Shown here: in pieces, positions 1 through 9,002 of the stretch
Layout of the letters: every line of letters begins with the position of its first letter
How positions within the stretch are numbered: position 1 is the stretch's first letter
Source: Butyrivibrio sp.
Lineage (GTDB): Bacteria; Bacillota; Clostridia; Lachnospirales; Lachnospiraceae
Length of the DNA stretch: 64,000 nucleotides
Assembly: GCA_024694565.1 (NCBI GenBank)
Contig: JAILJR010000192.1
Location: 17,016 to 81,015, forward strand
Direction of reading: 5' to 3'
Made by a program: the position numbers and the translations under genes
The notes under the pieces: generated by a model
Databases searched by the model: none
Seen by the model: the letters and a program-made list of their open reading frames with translations, nothing else
Told to the model about the DNA's origin: nothing

Positions 1-891
1 GGAGGTATAGGTCTCCTTAAATGCGCTGTTTGCAACTGCTTCAAGCTGTGAATAGCTCATCTTCTGCGCTTTGTCAAGGCATGCCATGAGCACGGTCCTC
101 TGCCTCTCGGCACGTTTGAAATCGTCACCCGCCGTGTATCTTATACGGCAGTAGGCTGTCGCCTGAAGTCCGTTAAGTGTCTGCAATCCTGCGTTTGTAA
201 CGGGTGTATATTTGAGCTTCAGCTCCGTTGCCATTGTCGACTGGTAGTTGTTAAGATGCGGTATCTCAGCGTCAGTCAGCTCTATCGGAACTCCTCCGAG
301 TGCATCAACAACATCAGTAAGACCTCTGAATCCTATGGTTATGAAGTCCTCAATATCCATGTCAAGATTCATGTTCAGCATTGAAATTGCCTGCTCGGGG
401 CCACCCTGAGCATATGCTGCATTACATTTCGTGTAGGTGTCATTACTCAGGTTAAGATATGTGTCACGATATACAGAACAGAGTCTGATATCGCCGGTTG
501 CATTGTTGATCGAAGCGATGATGATCGAGTCTGATCTGGTATTCTTGGTCAGCTCTTCCTCTCGTGAATCAACGCCGAAAAGTGCAAGATTGGTATAGCC
601 AACCATCTGCTCATTAGTAGCAACGCCCTCGTTGATACTCTGAGAAATGACCTCCTCATTCATCTCAACCTTGCCGACCTTAGTGACATCAACCTTGAAG
701 AAAAGAGTATATGCCACATATACAAGTCCGCATGCGATCAGGATCTCCGCTGCCAGCAGAATAATCGCTCTGGTGTTGTTTTTCTTTTTTACCGGTGCAG
801 CATCTGCCTCATATACAGGCTCAGGTCTTCTGTGCTGCGCAGGTCTTCTGTGCCCACTTCCCCTTGTGGGTCTGTCATCCATATTAGACAT
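1..891 (-). CDS. LytR-CpsA-Psr (LCP) family glycan-to-wall transferase, C-terminus cut by window edge
   Basis: Only the N-terminal 297 residues are present; the gene runs off the left edge. LCP enzymes act outside the membrane and transfer undecaprenyl-pyrophosphate-linked glycans onto peptidoglycan (family knowledge). Seen: a basic, proline-containing cytoplasmic tail (1-40), one membrane anchor (about 41-64), then the LCP core in the expected order: FGVDSR (105-110), RSDSIIIASIN (119-129), CSVYRDTYL (139-147) and RIRYTAGDDFKRAERQR (249-265). The start is ATG at 889-891 with AAGGAG about 8 nt upstream; Met4 is an alternative. It is the last gene seen in the minus-strand series, downstream of an initiating sugar transferase, so it probably performs the attachment step for the polymer made here (inference). 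Confidence 0.93.
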   Translation of the reverse strand, partial: MSNMDDRPTRGSGHRRPAQHRRPEPVYEADAAPVKKKNNTRAIILLAAEILIACGLVYVAYTLFFKVDVTKVGKVEMNEEVISQSINEGVATNEQMVGYTNLALFGVDSREEELTKNTRSDSIIIASINNATGDIRLCSVYRDTYLNLSNDTYTKCNAAYAQGGPEQAISMLNMNLDMDIEDFITIGFRGLTDVVDALGGVPIELTDAEIPHLNNYQSTMATELKLKYTPVTNAGLQTLNGLQATAYCRIRYTAGDDFKRAERQRTVLMACLDKAQKMSYSQLEAVANSAFKETYTS

Positions 892-928
892 AACTTTACT
901 CCTTAGCCAACTAAACTTTTTTCCTTTT

Positions 929-948
929 ACTGTTTACGATGAAACAGT
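929..948 (-). other. Perfect 7-bp inverted repeat in the LCP leader
   Basis: ACTGTTT and AAACAGT flank a 6-nt loop about 38 nt upstream of the LCP start codon and just downstream of a possible promoter. No T-run follows on either strand, so it does not look like a terminator. It could be an operator or leader hairpin. Confidence 0.35.
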
Positions 949-961
949 TCCCCTCATTTTG

Positions 962-990
962 ATTTTACCTCAAATTTCAACTTATTTAAA
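962..990 (-). promoter_or_regulatory. Possible promoter of the LCP gene
   Basis: On the minus strand TTTAAA and TAAAAT are separated by 17 nt in the 110-bp gap upstream of the LCP gene. The -35 is a weak match and the -10 a fair one. Readthrough from the sugar transferase gene is an equally likely source of transcription. Confidence 0.35.
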
Positions 991-1001
991 CATAAATCAG
1001 G

Positions 1002-2408
1002 TCAGTATGCATTCTTATTTACAAAACCATGCCGTATAGTTCCGATCATGATCTTGAGGTCGAATGCCATGCTCCAGTTCTCAATGTAGTAAATGTCGTA
1101 GTCTATCCTCTTACGGATGGATGTGTCCCCTCTGTAGCCGTTGATCTGCGCCCAGCCCGTAAGTCCGGGTCTCACCTGGTGCTTGACCATATATCTGGGT
1201 ATCTGCTCCTTAAACTTCTCAACAAACTGAGGCCTCTCAGGTCTTGGGCCCACCAGAGACATCTGTCCGATAAAGATGTTAAAGAACTGCGGCATCTCAT
1301 CTATACTCGTCCGCCTCAGAAAAGCTCCGATCCCCGTAACTCTCGGATCGCCCTTCGTGGTCCAGCCCTTTTTCTCATCAGCAGCTGTCTGAACCTTCAT
1401 GGTCCTGAACTTGTACATCATGAAGGGCACTCCGTTAAGACCTATTCTCTCCTGCTTGAAAATAATGGGTCCGGGGCTCGTAAGCTTGACCCCTATGGCA
1501 GCTGCTGCCATGATCGGTGAAAACAGTATGATCGCAAATAAAGATCCGATGATATCAACCAGTCTCTTGGAATATTTGTTGAACGAATTGGTAAGCGGAA
1601 CATAGCGAATGTTTATGACCGGCAGTCCCTGAACATCCTCAGTGTATGGATTGCTCGGGAAAAGAGATGAATAATCCGGGATAAACTTGGTGTGAACTCC
1701 GGATTTCTCGCACTTATCCACCAGCTCCTCCAGCCTGTCATAGTAGTCCAGCGGAAGCGTTATCGTAATCTCATCATAGTTGTTGTGCTCAAGATAATCT
1801 TCGAGCTGATCGATCTTTCCGACCACCTTCACGCCGTGATAGCTTGTACCAACCGGAACAAAATCATCAAGTACGCCTGCCACAATATATCCCCACTGAG
1901 GGTTGTCCAGAATCCTGCTTATATACGCCTCAGCGGCTCTGGAATACCCTACAAGCAGGATATGCTTGATGTTATAGCCTTTTTTCCTTATATACCTCAG
2001 AAACTTCCTGAGAAGCCAGTGCGCAATAGTAGTCAGAACAATGTTCAGGATAAAGAAGATAAATATCATCGACCTGGAAAAGTCCGGCTGGTTGATTATG
2101 TACAGAACAACCAGAAAGCCGATGACGCCCATCACATTGGCCTGAACAATATCCACAAACTCATTCCATAGCCGCAGCGCCCTCCTTGAGGTATAGAGCT
2201 GCACCATGTAATAAAGAAGAAGATAACACGGAACAAGAAAATAGAGCGCAGAAAAGTAGACTTCCGGGGGGAGATGCCCTCCGGGGGCCTTATCTGCGAA
2301 AACCGATTCAAATTTTAAATAATAGGACAGCGCATAGGATCCGACCACCAAAATGCCATCAACTATGACATGTGCCCTATTTAAATGCACCTGATTATCT
2401 TTGATCAC
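1002..2408 (-). CDS. Polyprenyl-phosphate sugar-1-phosphate transferase (initiating enzyme, WcaJ/EpsE type)
   Basis: A 468-residue protein expected to start glycan synthesis by moving a hexose-1-phosphate from a UDP-sugar to undecaprenyl phosphate. Seen: about four N-terminal membrane helices (to about residue 120), a soluble CoA_binding_3-like region (about 140-245), then the Bac_transf catalytic domain from KRLVDIIGS (about 282) with KLTSPGPIIFKQERIG, YKFRTM, SIDEMPQFFN, MSLVGPRPERP and RPGLTGWAQING. Length and order are normal for the PHPT family. The start is GTG with a poor ribosome site (GGGAGA lies about 19 nt away), so the N-terminus is less certain. It lies 60 bp downstream of a GT2 gene. 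The sugar cannot be read from sequence; glucose or galactose is usual for this subgroup. It is one of two such enzymes in the window. Confidence 0.92.
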   Translation of the reverse strand: MIKDNQVHLNRAHVIVDGILVVGSYALSYYLKFESVFADKAPGGHLPPEVYFSALYFLVPCYLLLYYMVQLYTSRRALRLWNEFVDIVQANVMGVIGFLVVLYIINQPDFSRSMIFIFFILNIVLTTIAHWLLRKFLRYIRKKGYNIKHILLVGYSRAAEAYISRILDNPQWGYIVAGVLDDFVPVGTSYHGVKVVGKIDQLEDYLEHNNYDEITITLPLDYYDRLEELVDKCEKSGVHTKFIPDYSSLFPSNPYTEDVQGLPVINIRYVPLTNSFNKYSKRLVDIIGSLFAIILFSPIMAAAAIGVKLTSPGPIIFKQERIGLNGVPFMMYKFRTMKVQTAADEKKGWTTKGDPRVTGIGAFLRRTSIDEMPQFFNIFIGQMSLVGPRPERPQFVEKFKEQIPRYMVKHQVRPGLTGWAQINGYRGDTSIRKRIDYDIYYIENWSMAFDLKIMIGTIRHGFVNKNAY

Positions 2409-2468
2409 TGTATTAAACCAAAACTGTCTCCCAACAACAACTTCACAAACATTCTATACCAAAATCAC

Positions 2469-3434
2469 TTAAATTGAAAGCGCCCGCCTTGCGCAATTTA
2501 CCCACAGCTCAATCTGGAGCCGGAAAGCATTGAGCAATTCTGTCTTTCCGAACCTGACTTTTCTGTCAGAATGCTGTATTATCTTTTTAAGCCCGGATAT
2601 AAGGCCCTTTACATGTGCCTTTCCAAGTCCCCTTTTTGAGTAAAACACATGCTTTATCAATAATCCGGCAATAATAAGCGGAAGATTCAGAAGCATCTGC
2701 AATACCGGCATGTTCTTATATATCAGGTAAATATTGTTCCCAGCAGTCAGCTCAACCTTGAAATCGTTGTACCTTGAGCCGCTGGAGGCACTGGCAGCAT
2801 GATAGACTATCGCCCCCGGCTCCATTACGTTTGCATAGCCCTTGAGCCTTGCCCTGTAGCCGATATCGATGTCCTCAAGGTAGCAGAAGTGCACATCGTC
2901 AAAATATCCCACTTCATCGAAGCACTCTTTCCTGTAGATAGCAGCGCCTGCACATGCGGCTGTGATGGCCTCCCTCACCGAAAACCTGTGACAGTCCTGA
3001 TCTCTTGCCGGCGAAAATGCCCATCCAAGCGAACAGTACAGATCTCCGGCATCGTCGATATTATGGGGTTCCTTCATCTGCAGAAGCTTTGCCTGTGCGG
3101 AAAAGAGCTTCTTGTTTCTCTCCATGATGTATATGAGCCGCTCAACAGCCCTCTCGTCACACATAGTGTCGTTGTTGAGCAAAAAGACATATCTGCTGTC
3201 CGCATCCTTTATTCCAACATTTACCGCATTGGCAAAGCCGGTATTCTCGGGAAGCTCTATCACATGTACCTCCGGAAACCTCTTTCGCAAAAACTCCACA
3301 CTTCCGTCAACAGAGCCGTTGTCGACTACTGTTACGGAAAAGTTCTTGAAGCTCTGCTTGCGAAGGCTCCGCAGGCATCCGTCCAGATGATTTTTCCCGT
3401 TATAGTTTGGTATTATTACTGTCAGCATTTCCAT
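2469..3434 (-). CDS. GT2 glycosyltransferase (rhamnosyltransferase-like)
   Basis: A 321-residue inverting GT-A enzyme of the WbbL/rhamnosyltransferase-like branch of GT2, using a nucleotide sugar on the cytoplasmic face. Seen near the N-terminus: VIIPNYNG, DNGSVDGS and LNNDT (the DxD-like metal site); later a YLEDIDIGYRARLKGY acceptor/catalytic stretch, and a hydrophobic segment (about 255-275) that may dock it to the membrane. ATG at 3434 is preferred because AGAGGAAA lies about 8 nt upstream; an in-frame ATG at 3452 has no ribosome site. Neighbours are another GT2 gene and an initiating transferase. With rfbA, rfbB and rfbC nearby a deoxysugar donor is plausible, but the donor is inferred. 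Confidence 0.88.
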   Translation of the reverse strand: MEMLTVIIPNYNGKNHLDGCLRSLRKQSFKNFSVTVVDNGSVDGSVEFLRKRFPEVHVIELPENTGFANAVNVGIKDADSRYVFLLNNDTMCDERAVERLIYIMERNKKLFSAQAKLLQMKEPHNIDDAGDLYCSLGWAFSPARDQDCHRFSVREAITAACAGAAIYRKECFDEVGYFDDVHFCYLEDIDIGYRARLKGYANVMEPGAIVYHAASASSGSRYNDFKVELTAGNNIYLIYKNMPVLQMLLNLPLIIAGLLIKHVFYSKRGLGKAHVKGLISGLKKIIQHSDRKVRFGKTELLNAFRLQIELWVNCARRALSI

Positions 3435-3611
3435 TGACAGGTTTCCTCTCATCGATCTTTATGATGTTGAAATCAAAAGTCACCTTTATTGCAAGCTACT
3501 TATCCGTTCCCCGAATTACTTTGTGCCAGGGTAAAGTAACTTCTGCATTACACAAGCCGCCGGACAAAAGCCCTGGCGGGTCATTACATATATAGCAAAA
3601 AACGCTTCAGT

Positions 3612-4991
3612 TCAGATTCTCAAAACCATCCCAGGGTCCCACAGGATACGGTATCCAAGCTTTTTTACCTCACCGGCAAAATCAAGGCTCAGCCTCCTTA
3701 CCTCCTCGGGGCTTTTGCCTGCAAGGAGCAGCTCGCCCTCCCTGTATTTTTCTTCCGTTAACCTTTCAAAAACTGGTATAAGCTCTTTTCGCAAAAGTAC
3801 ACATCGAAGATCCACCGCAAAGGCGTCCTGAGTAAGAACTGCCCTGTGCTGCAGTCCTCCGCTGTAGCCTTCAAAGAGCCCCTCAAAGACTACCCTTCCT
3901 TCCTTTGTGTACATTCCACCTGCCAGCCTGTTCCTGCGGTTTAACAGCTTTCCTCCCACACACCCGATGTCGGGTCTTGCGCTAAAGACATCCGGCTCGT
4001 ACTCAACCCTGTAAAAGCCCACATGCGGAAGCTGTTCCACCCTTCCGCTTATTCCGTTTTCAGAAAGAAAGGCCTCAAGCACTCTCTGTCCGGCTTCATA
4101 GGCATATGTCTTGCTCCCCGGATTGGCAGCCGTCGACTGGCTGTGACACCTCCAGTGGTACAAAACCCTGTCGATATGCACTATCTGCGCCCCTGAATCA
4201 GGCGTCTTAAGAGCTGCCTCGGCACATGCCCGCAGGATCAGGTCATAGTCCTGTGCACCGTCAAAGCTGCCCCTCTCCTTTAATCTCTTTATCACATCTG
4301 CCCTTATCATCGTGAAATGACATATATAGTTATTGGACAGTAAATAATCCATGTTAAAAGAAGGCTTTTGATGGTGCTCATAAAACCTTCCCGTATCAGC
4401 GTCAAACTTATCCTCATCGGAGTAGATAAGCCGGATCGGACAGTCAGAAAAACGCGAAAGCCTGTTCTTTTTCATGCTCCTTCTGATCACGCGGGACATC
4501 TCGTAGAGAGCATCGCTTGTCAGAAGGTCGTCGTGGTCAAGAAGGCCTATATAATCACCGGTGGCTTTTTCAATGCCGCGGTTGGTATTTTCAGAAATCC
4601 CGTCGTTTTTTCCAAGATAAAAGTATTTGATCCTCGGATCAGTCTTTGTGTACTCTTCTGCAGCCGCAAGCGGTGATGGCGAAGCATCCGCAAGGACCAG
4701 CTCCCAGTTCCCGTAGCTCTGCGCCGAAACAGATTCTATCATTTCCCGAAGATACTTTTCCGGGGTATTAAAAAGAGGTACCACAATGCCAAAACGCACC
4801 GTGTTACCCGCTTCTGCAAGAAGTCTATACTCCTTTTTCTGCTCCTTTAAGGCTGCATCTGAGACCGGGACAAAAGTATAATTCTCATTCCGGTTGTCAT
4901 GGAGTCTTTCAAGGGCAGCAAAAAATGCGGCCCTCAAACCATTGCGCTTATAATATGCAATTGTCTTTTGGACCGCATTTTTAATTCCCAT
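3612..4991 (-). CDS. GT2 glycosyltransferase with one complete and one half domain
   Basis: A 459-residue protein whose first domain (about 60-290) is a complete GT-A/GT2 fold: VVPLFNTPEKYLREMI, LADAS, GLLDHDDLL, IYSDEDKFD, NYICHFTMIR and DYDLILR. The region from about 340 (IGCVGGKLLNR through QDAFAVDLRCVLLRKEL) looks like only the acceptor half of a second GT2 domain; the nucleotide-binding half and its metal site are missing. So one active site is expected. The start is ATG with AAAGG upstream. It is 23 bp from the phosphoglucomutase gene and probably co-transcribed with it. Compare the 683- and 705-residue tandem proteins at 6852 and 9003: the three seem to be variants of one tandem architecture. 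Confidence 0.85.
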   Translation of the reverse strand: MGIKNAVQKTIAYYKRNGLRAAFFAALERLHDNRNENYTFVPVSDAALKEQKKEYRLLAEAGNTVRFGIVVPLFNTPEKYLREMIESVSAQSYGNWELVLADASPSPLAAAEEYTKTDPRIKYFYLGKNDGISENTNRGIEKATGDYIGLLDHDDLLTSDALYEMSRVIRRSMKKNRLSRFSDCPIRLIYSDEDKFDADTGRFYEHHQKPSFNMDYLLSNNYICHFTMIRADVIKRLKERGSFDGAQDYDLILRACAEAALKTPDSGAQIVHIDRVLYHWRCHSQSTAANPGSKTYAYEAGQRVLEAFLSENGISGRVEQLPHVGFYRVEYEPDVFSARPDIGCVGGKLLNRRNRLAGGMYTKEGRVVFEGLFEGYSGGLQHRAVLTQDAFAVDLRCVLLRKELIPVFERLTEEKYREGELLLAGKSPEEVRRLSLDFAGEVKKLGYRILWDPGMVLRI

Positions 4992-5014
4992 AAAAAGCCT
5001 TTATGTTTTTATTA

Positions 5015-6757
5015 TTACTGTTCTACTACCTCTTTTACAGCAGCTGTGAGCTCATCAAGAAGCTTTGCTGAATCATCCAGATCCTTGCCCTTTACGCCCA
5101 TGTAGAACTTGATCTTGGGCTCTGTTCCCGAAGGTCTTGCACAGCACCATGCGTCATTGTCAAGCTCGAAGTAAAGAACGTTTGAAGTAGGAAGACCTGT
5201 ATCGGTCTCCTCTCCGGTTGCCATGTCCACCATCTTGTGAGTCTTGTAATCACGGAACTCAAGAACCTTCCACTGACCAAGCTCCTTTGGAGGATTGCTG
5301 CGAAGCTTGTCCATAAGTGCTGCAATCTGCTCAGCGCCCTCTTTGCCCTTCATGGTAATGGAGTACTGGCCCTCTCTGTAATAGCCGTATTTCTCGTACA
5401 GGTCGATCATTGCATCCCATACAGTCTTGCCCTGTTTCTTGTAGAAAGCAGCAAGCTCGCAGAGCATCATAACAGCAACGACCGCATCCTTATCCCTGGC
5501 ATGTGTTCCGGCAAGGCATCCGTAGGACTCCTCGAGACCGAATACATAGTTATAGTGCTGCTCAGCCTGTTCAAAGAGCTTGATCTGCTCACCGATGTAC
5601 TTAAAGCCTGTAAGAACCTCGATGTACTTAAGGCCATAGTACTCAGCAACTGCCTTGGCCATGTTTGTGGTAACGATTGTGGTAACAAATGCAGGATTTT
5701 CAGGCATTGTATTTGTTGCCTCATCCTCTCTCAAAATGTAATCGCCGATGAGCATTCCGGACATGTTACCTGTGAAAGCAACATATTCGCCGGTCTTCGA
5801 ATCCTTTGCATAGATTCCGAGACGGTCTGCGTCAGGGTCTGTTGCGAGAACGATGTCTGCATCCTTCTCCTTAGCCAGCTTAAGAGCAAGCTCAAATGCC
5901 TTGGGATCCTCGGGGTTAGGATACTCAAGTGTAGTGAAATCAGGATCAGGAAGCTCCTGCTCCGGAACAACATATACGTTCTTGAATCCGAGCTCCTTGA
6001 GGACACGTCTTACAGGGATATTTCCTGTTCCGTGGAAAGGAGTATAAACGATGGTAAATTTGTCTGCCATCTCATCAATGACATCCTGGTGGATGATCTG
6101 CTTCTTGAGCTCGATCATGTACTTGTCGTCGATATCCTCGCCGAATGTAACGTACAGTCCCTGAGCAATAGCATCCTCCTTGGACATTGTCTTTACATCA
6201 TGATAGTCTGTTATGGCAACGACCTCACTGATGATACCTGTGTCATGAGGTGGTGTTACCTGGGCGCCGTCCTCCCAGTAAACCTTGTAGCCGTTGTACT
6301 CAGGCGGATTGTGAGAAGCTGTGATCATGACACCTGCGATACATCTGAACTCCCTGAGCGCGAAAGAAAGCTCGGGTGTGGGACGGAGCATATCGCTGAC
6401 ATATGCCTTGATGCCGTTGGCTGCGAGGCAAAGTGCTGTCTCGTCAGCAAATTCAGGAGAAAACTTTCTGCAATCAAAAGAAATAGCAACACCTTTTTTG
6501 GCTGCATCCGGGCCGCCGTTCTTTTTGATATAATTGGCAAGTCCCTGTGTAGCCTTGCGCACAGTGTACTTGTTCATTCTGTTTGTACCTGCACCGATGA
6601 CACCACGAAGTCCGCCTGTACCGAATTCAAGCTCTCTGTAGAACCTGTCTTCAACCTCTGCCTCGTCATTGCGGATCGAAAGGAGCTCATTTTTGGTCTC
6701 CTCATCGAAGTAATCATCATTTAACCAGTATTCCAGTTGCTTTGTTGCTTCGCTCAT
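5015..6757 (-). CDS. pgcA: Phosphoglucomutase / phosphomannomutase (alpha-D-phosphohexomutase)
   Basis: A 580-residue cytoplasmic enzyme that interconverts hexose-6-phosphate and hexose-1-phosphate, supplying glucose-1-phosphate to RfbA and UDP-glucose synthesis. Seen in order: GTGGLRGVIG, the active-site serine loop TASHNPPEYNGYK (about 140), the metal loop DPDADRLG (about 307), the sugar loop EESYG, and the phosphate loop RPSGTEPKIKFY near the C-terminus. Length fits the long PgcA-type subgroup of Firmicutes. The start ATG has a strong AGGAGG site, and a good promoter lies just upstream (6812-6840), so it can be expressed independently of the upstream glycosyltransferases. The gene symbol is by family resemblance; substrate preference between glucose and mannose is not fixed by sequence. 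Confidence 0.93.
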   Translation of the reverse strand: MSEATKQLEYWLNDDYFDEETKNELLSIRNDEAEVEDRFYRELEFGTGGLRGVIGAGTNRMNKYTVRKATQGLANYIKKNGGPDAAKKGVAISFDCRKFSPEFADETALCLAANGIKAYVSDMLRPTPELSFALREFRCIAGVMITASHNPPEYNGYKVYWEDGAQVTPPHDTGIISEVVAITDYHDVKTMSKEDAIAQGLYVTFGEDIDDKYMIELKKQIIHQDVIDEMADKFTIVYTPFHGTGNIPVRRVLKELGFKNVYVVPEQELPDPDFTTLEYPNPEDPKAFELALKLAKEKDADIVLATDPDADRLGIYAKDSKTGEYVAFTGNMSGMLIGDYILREDEATNTMPENPAFVTTIVTTNMAKAVAEYYGLKYIEVLTGFKYIGEQIKLFEQAEQHYNYVFGLEESYGCLAGTHARDKDAVVAVMMLCELAAFYKKQGKTVWDAMIDLYEKYGYYREGQYSITMKGKEGAEQIAALMDKLRSNPPKELGQWKVLEFRDYKTHKMVDMATGEETDTGLPTSNVLYFELDNDAWCCARPSGTEPKIKFYMGVKGKDLDDSAKLLDELTAAVKEVVEQ

Positions 6758-6811
6758 GCTCTTTCCTCCTAGTTTTACGCAATATAATACTAAGTTGTAA
6801 ATGGTTCCTTA

Positions 6812-6840
6812 ATCATATCATAAATTGTAAAATGTGACAA
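6812..6840 (-). promoter_or_regulatory. Sigma-A-type promoter of the phosphoglucomutase gene
   Basis: Minus strand: TTGTCA, 17-nt spacer, TATGAT. It lies 12 nt after the stop codon of the upstream GT2 gene and about 55 nt before the start codon, with no terminator between. This gives phosphoglucomutase its own transcription start inside the gene series. Confidence 0.7.
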
Positions 6841-6851
6841 TTCTGTTGTAA

Positions 6852-8903
6852 CTACTGAACCCGAAGGCTGGAGTAGCCTTCTACGTTCAGGGAAAAATCA
6901 CTTCTGTCCAATGAGAAGTTTGGATTGTAATAGGGGTCTCCTTTGTCCAGAACTGCTTTCCACTTTTTGCGGAAGTGTTTGGCTTCACCCTTGTAGCGCT
7001 CGGCGTTCCTGCCTTCAAGGTCGAGCCCTCTTGACAGGGACTCGTAGTGGTAGAGCTCAGCAAAGGGCGTAAATACGTTGAGATACCCCTTTTCGCGAAG
7101 CTTCAGGCAGAAGTCCACGTCGTTAAGGCTAACCTCAAAGCTCTCATCAAAGCCGCCAACCTCGTCATACTTAGCCCTTGAGACCATAAGGCATGCACCC
7201 GTCACAGCACTTACATCCTGTGCGTAGCAGAGCCGTCCCATGTAGCCGAGGTTCATTCCCGCCTGTCCGTAGTGAGAATGACCAGCAGTCCTGTGGGCAC
7301 CGAGCTTTAATACCACGCCTGCATGCTGGATCTTTCTGTCGGGGAAGTAGAGCTTGGCACCTACAGCTCCCACATCACTCCTCTGGGCATACATAAGGAG
7401 CTCCTCCATCCAGTTCACGGTGATGACCTGAGTGTCGTTATTAAGCAGGATGACAAATTCACCTGTGGATTGGGAGACACCGTAATTGACAACCGCAGAG
7501 TAGTTGAACGCAGGCTTCTGATCACCTGTCTTTTCCCTCACATAATCGTTGTAATTGACAACCCTGACTATATCCTTGAGTGCGCCTGTCCCGAGCTCCT
7601 CATAATAGCCTCTTATCTCTGCACCTGTGGAATTATTCTCAACGACAATGATCTCATAGTTGTCATAGACAGACTTCTCATAAATCGAGTCAATGCACCT
7701 CTTAAGGTCCTCTGCGTGCTCGCAGTTGGGGATGATCACAGATATCTTTGGTGTGCCCTTTACCTCATAGGTTATCTTGAAAATAGTCTCAAAGGCTCTG
7801 GTACTTGTGATCTTGAAGTGATCATAACCGTGCCGGCGGAGGTGGTCAGCTACTGCCCCCTTCGCTGCATCTATAGCATAGGGCTTGGCATTTATGTTTG
7901 ACGCAACAGATCCCGCATGGCTTCTCCAGTAATACAAAAGCTTCGGCACATGAACAATATGCTGCGCCCTGTCTGTCAGACGCAGTATCATGTCATGATC
8001 CTGGCTTCCGTCAAACCTGGGTCTGAAAAGCTCCGTGCCATCAAGGAGCTCTCTCTTAAATACACTGAAATGACAAATATAATTATTTGCCCTCAGGTTG
8101 TCGATCGCATAATCAGGCTTGAAGTGCATGGTTATCATCCTGTTGATGTCATCACCCTTAAAGGTGGTCTCGTCGCAGTAGATGTAATCTGCATTCTCTT
8201 CATTTATTGCCTTGATATACCAGTAAAGTGCCTCCGGATGAAGGATGTCATCATGATCAAAAAGACCTATGTACTCTCCCTCTGCAAGTGTCAGACACTG
8301 ATTTGTATTGCCCGAAATTCCCTCATTCTTTGCAAGCTTCTTATATACGATCCTGCAGCTTCCGTCAGGCCTTATTGCTCTCTTATCGGCCTGGTATTCC
8401 TTTACAATCGCACTGACCTGTCCTACATGTTCATTGTCAGATCCATCTGCAAGACACAGCTGCCAGTTGCTGTAGGTCTGGTCAAGTACCGAGCTGATCA
8501 TATCCCTGAGAAACTTTTCCGGGGTATTGTAAAGCGGCACCAGAATAGACACCATTGGCATCTTCTCAAAGGTCGCGCTCTCCTGCTGCCTTCTTGTCTC
8601 CTCAGACGGAAAGCTCTCGGTCCCGTAGTGGGTCATCGCCCTTTTTTCAATCTGCTTGTACCTGATCTTGGCAATAACACCCTTTAAAGATCCCTGATTC
8701 CTGACTCTGTCCCTCTGTCTTATCACCCAGTGCATTGCATTTCTGGCCGGTGTAGATGCCTTCCATATCGGGTTATTCTTTATGCGGTTCAGCTTAAACT
8801 CAAGCTCCTGGTTCTTGTCCTCAAGCTCAGCAATCCTGCCCGCCAGGTCCGCAGCCTTGAGCTTCTCCCGCTCATACGCGGCCTTATAATCCATCTCTGA
8901 CAT
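6852..8903 (-). CDS. Tandem-domain GT2 glycosyltransferase (two complete GT2 domains)
   Basis: A 683-residue bifunctional-looking GT2 protein. Seen: an N-terminal charged coiled-coil-like helix (about 1-45), GT2 domain 1 (about 105-355) with SILVPLYNTPEKF, GLFDHDDIL, YIYCDETT and GSQDHDMILR, then GT2 domain 2 (about 385-640) with SVIIPNCEHAEDL, VENNST, LLNNDTQV, TGACLMVSR and NDVDFCLKLREKGY. Both domains keep metal-binding and catalytic-base motifs, so it may add two different sugars or alternate linkages. ATG at 8903 is chosen because GGAGA lies 6 nt upstream; an upstream in-frame TTG at 8942 has no site. Upstream is a related tandem GT2 (9003). Products of this type are common in O-antigen and rhamnan clusters with Wzm/Wzt exporters. 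Confidence 0.88.
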   Translation of the reverse strand: MSEMDYKAAYEREKLKAADLAGRIAELEDKNQELEFKLNRIKNNPIWKASTPARNAMHWVIRQRDRVRNQGSLKGVIAKIRYKQIEKRAMTHYGTESFPSEETRRQQESATFEKMPMVSILVPLYNTPEKFLRDMISSVLDQTYSNWQLCLADGSDNEHVGQVSAIVKEYQADKRAIRPDGSCRIVYKKLAKNEGISGNTNQCLTLAEGEYIGLFDHDDILHPEALYWYIKAINEENADYIYCDETTFKGDDINRMITMHFKPDYAIDNLRANNYICHFSVFKRELLDGTELFRPRFDGSQDHDMILRLTDRAQHIVHVPKLLYYWRSHAGSVASNINAKPYAIDAAKGAVADHLRRHGYDHFKITSTRAFETIFKITYEVKGTPKISVIIPNCEHAEDLKRCIDSIYEKSVYDNYEIIVVENNSTGAEIRGYYEELGTGALKDIVRVVNYNDYVREKTGDQKPAFNYSAVVNYGVSQSTGEFVILLNNDTQVITVNWMEELLMYAQRSDVGAVGAKLYFPDRKIQHAGVVLKLGAHRTAGHSHYGQAGMNLGYMGRLCYAQDVSAVTGACLMVSRAKYDEVGGFDESFEVSLNDVDFCLKLREKGYLNVFTPFAELYHYESLSRGLDLEGRNAERYKGEAKHFRKKWKAVLDKGDPYYNPNFSLDRSDFSLNVEGYSSLRVQ

Positions 8904-8966
8904 ATCCAATCTCCATTCATCTTTTTTCTTATCAGGAAACAACGATGAAAATAAATTCTGTTATTT

Positions 8967-8988
8967 GTTATAATTCAGTTGCCAGCCA
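8967..8988 (-). repeat. 22-bp dispersed motif, copy 1
   Basis: This 22-mer matches 63326-63347 at 21 of 22 positions (minus-strand core GGCAACTGAATT). Both copies lie upstream of a glycosyltransferase gene; a weaker relative is at 36694-36710. No coding explanation exists because all three are intergenic. Confidence 0.5.
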
Positions 8989-9002
8989 TCCTGAGCAGTT
9001 TA

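Noticed and set aside
929..948. Terminator upstream of the LCP gene
   Set aside because: The stem is only 7 bp and no T-run follows on either strand; listed only as an inverted repeat.
5237..6724. Long plus-strand reading frame (495 codons) opposite phosphoglucomutase
   Set aside because: No ribosome site or homologous motifs; it mirrors the codon pattern of a highly conserved enzyme gene on the other strand.
7917..8687. Plus-strand reading frame of 256 codons
   Set aside because: Antisense shadow of the tandem GT2 gene with no ribosome site or recognisable motif.
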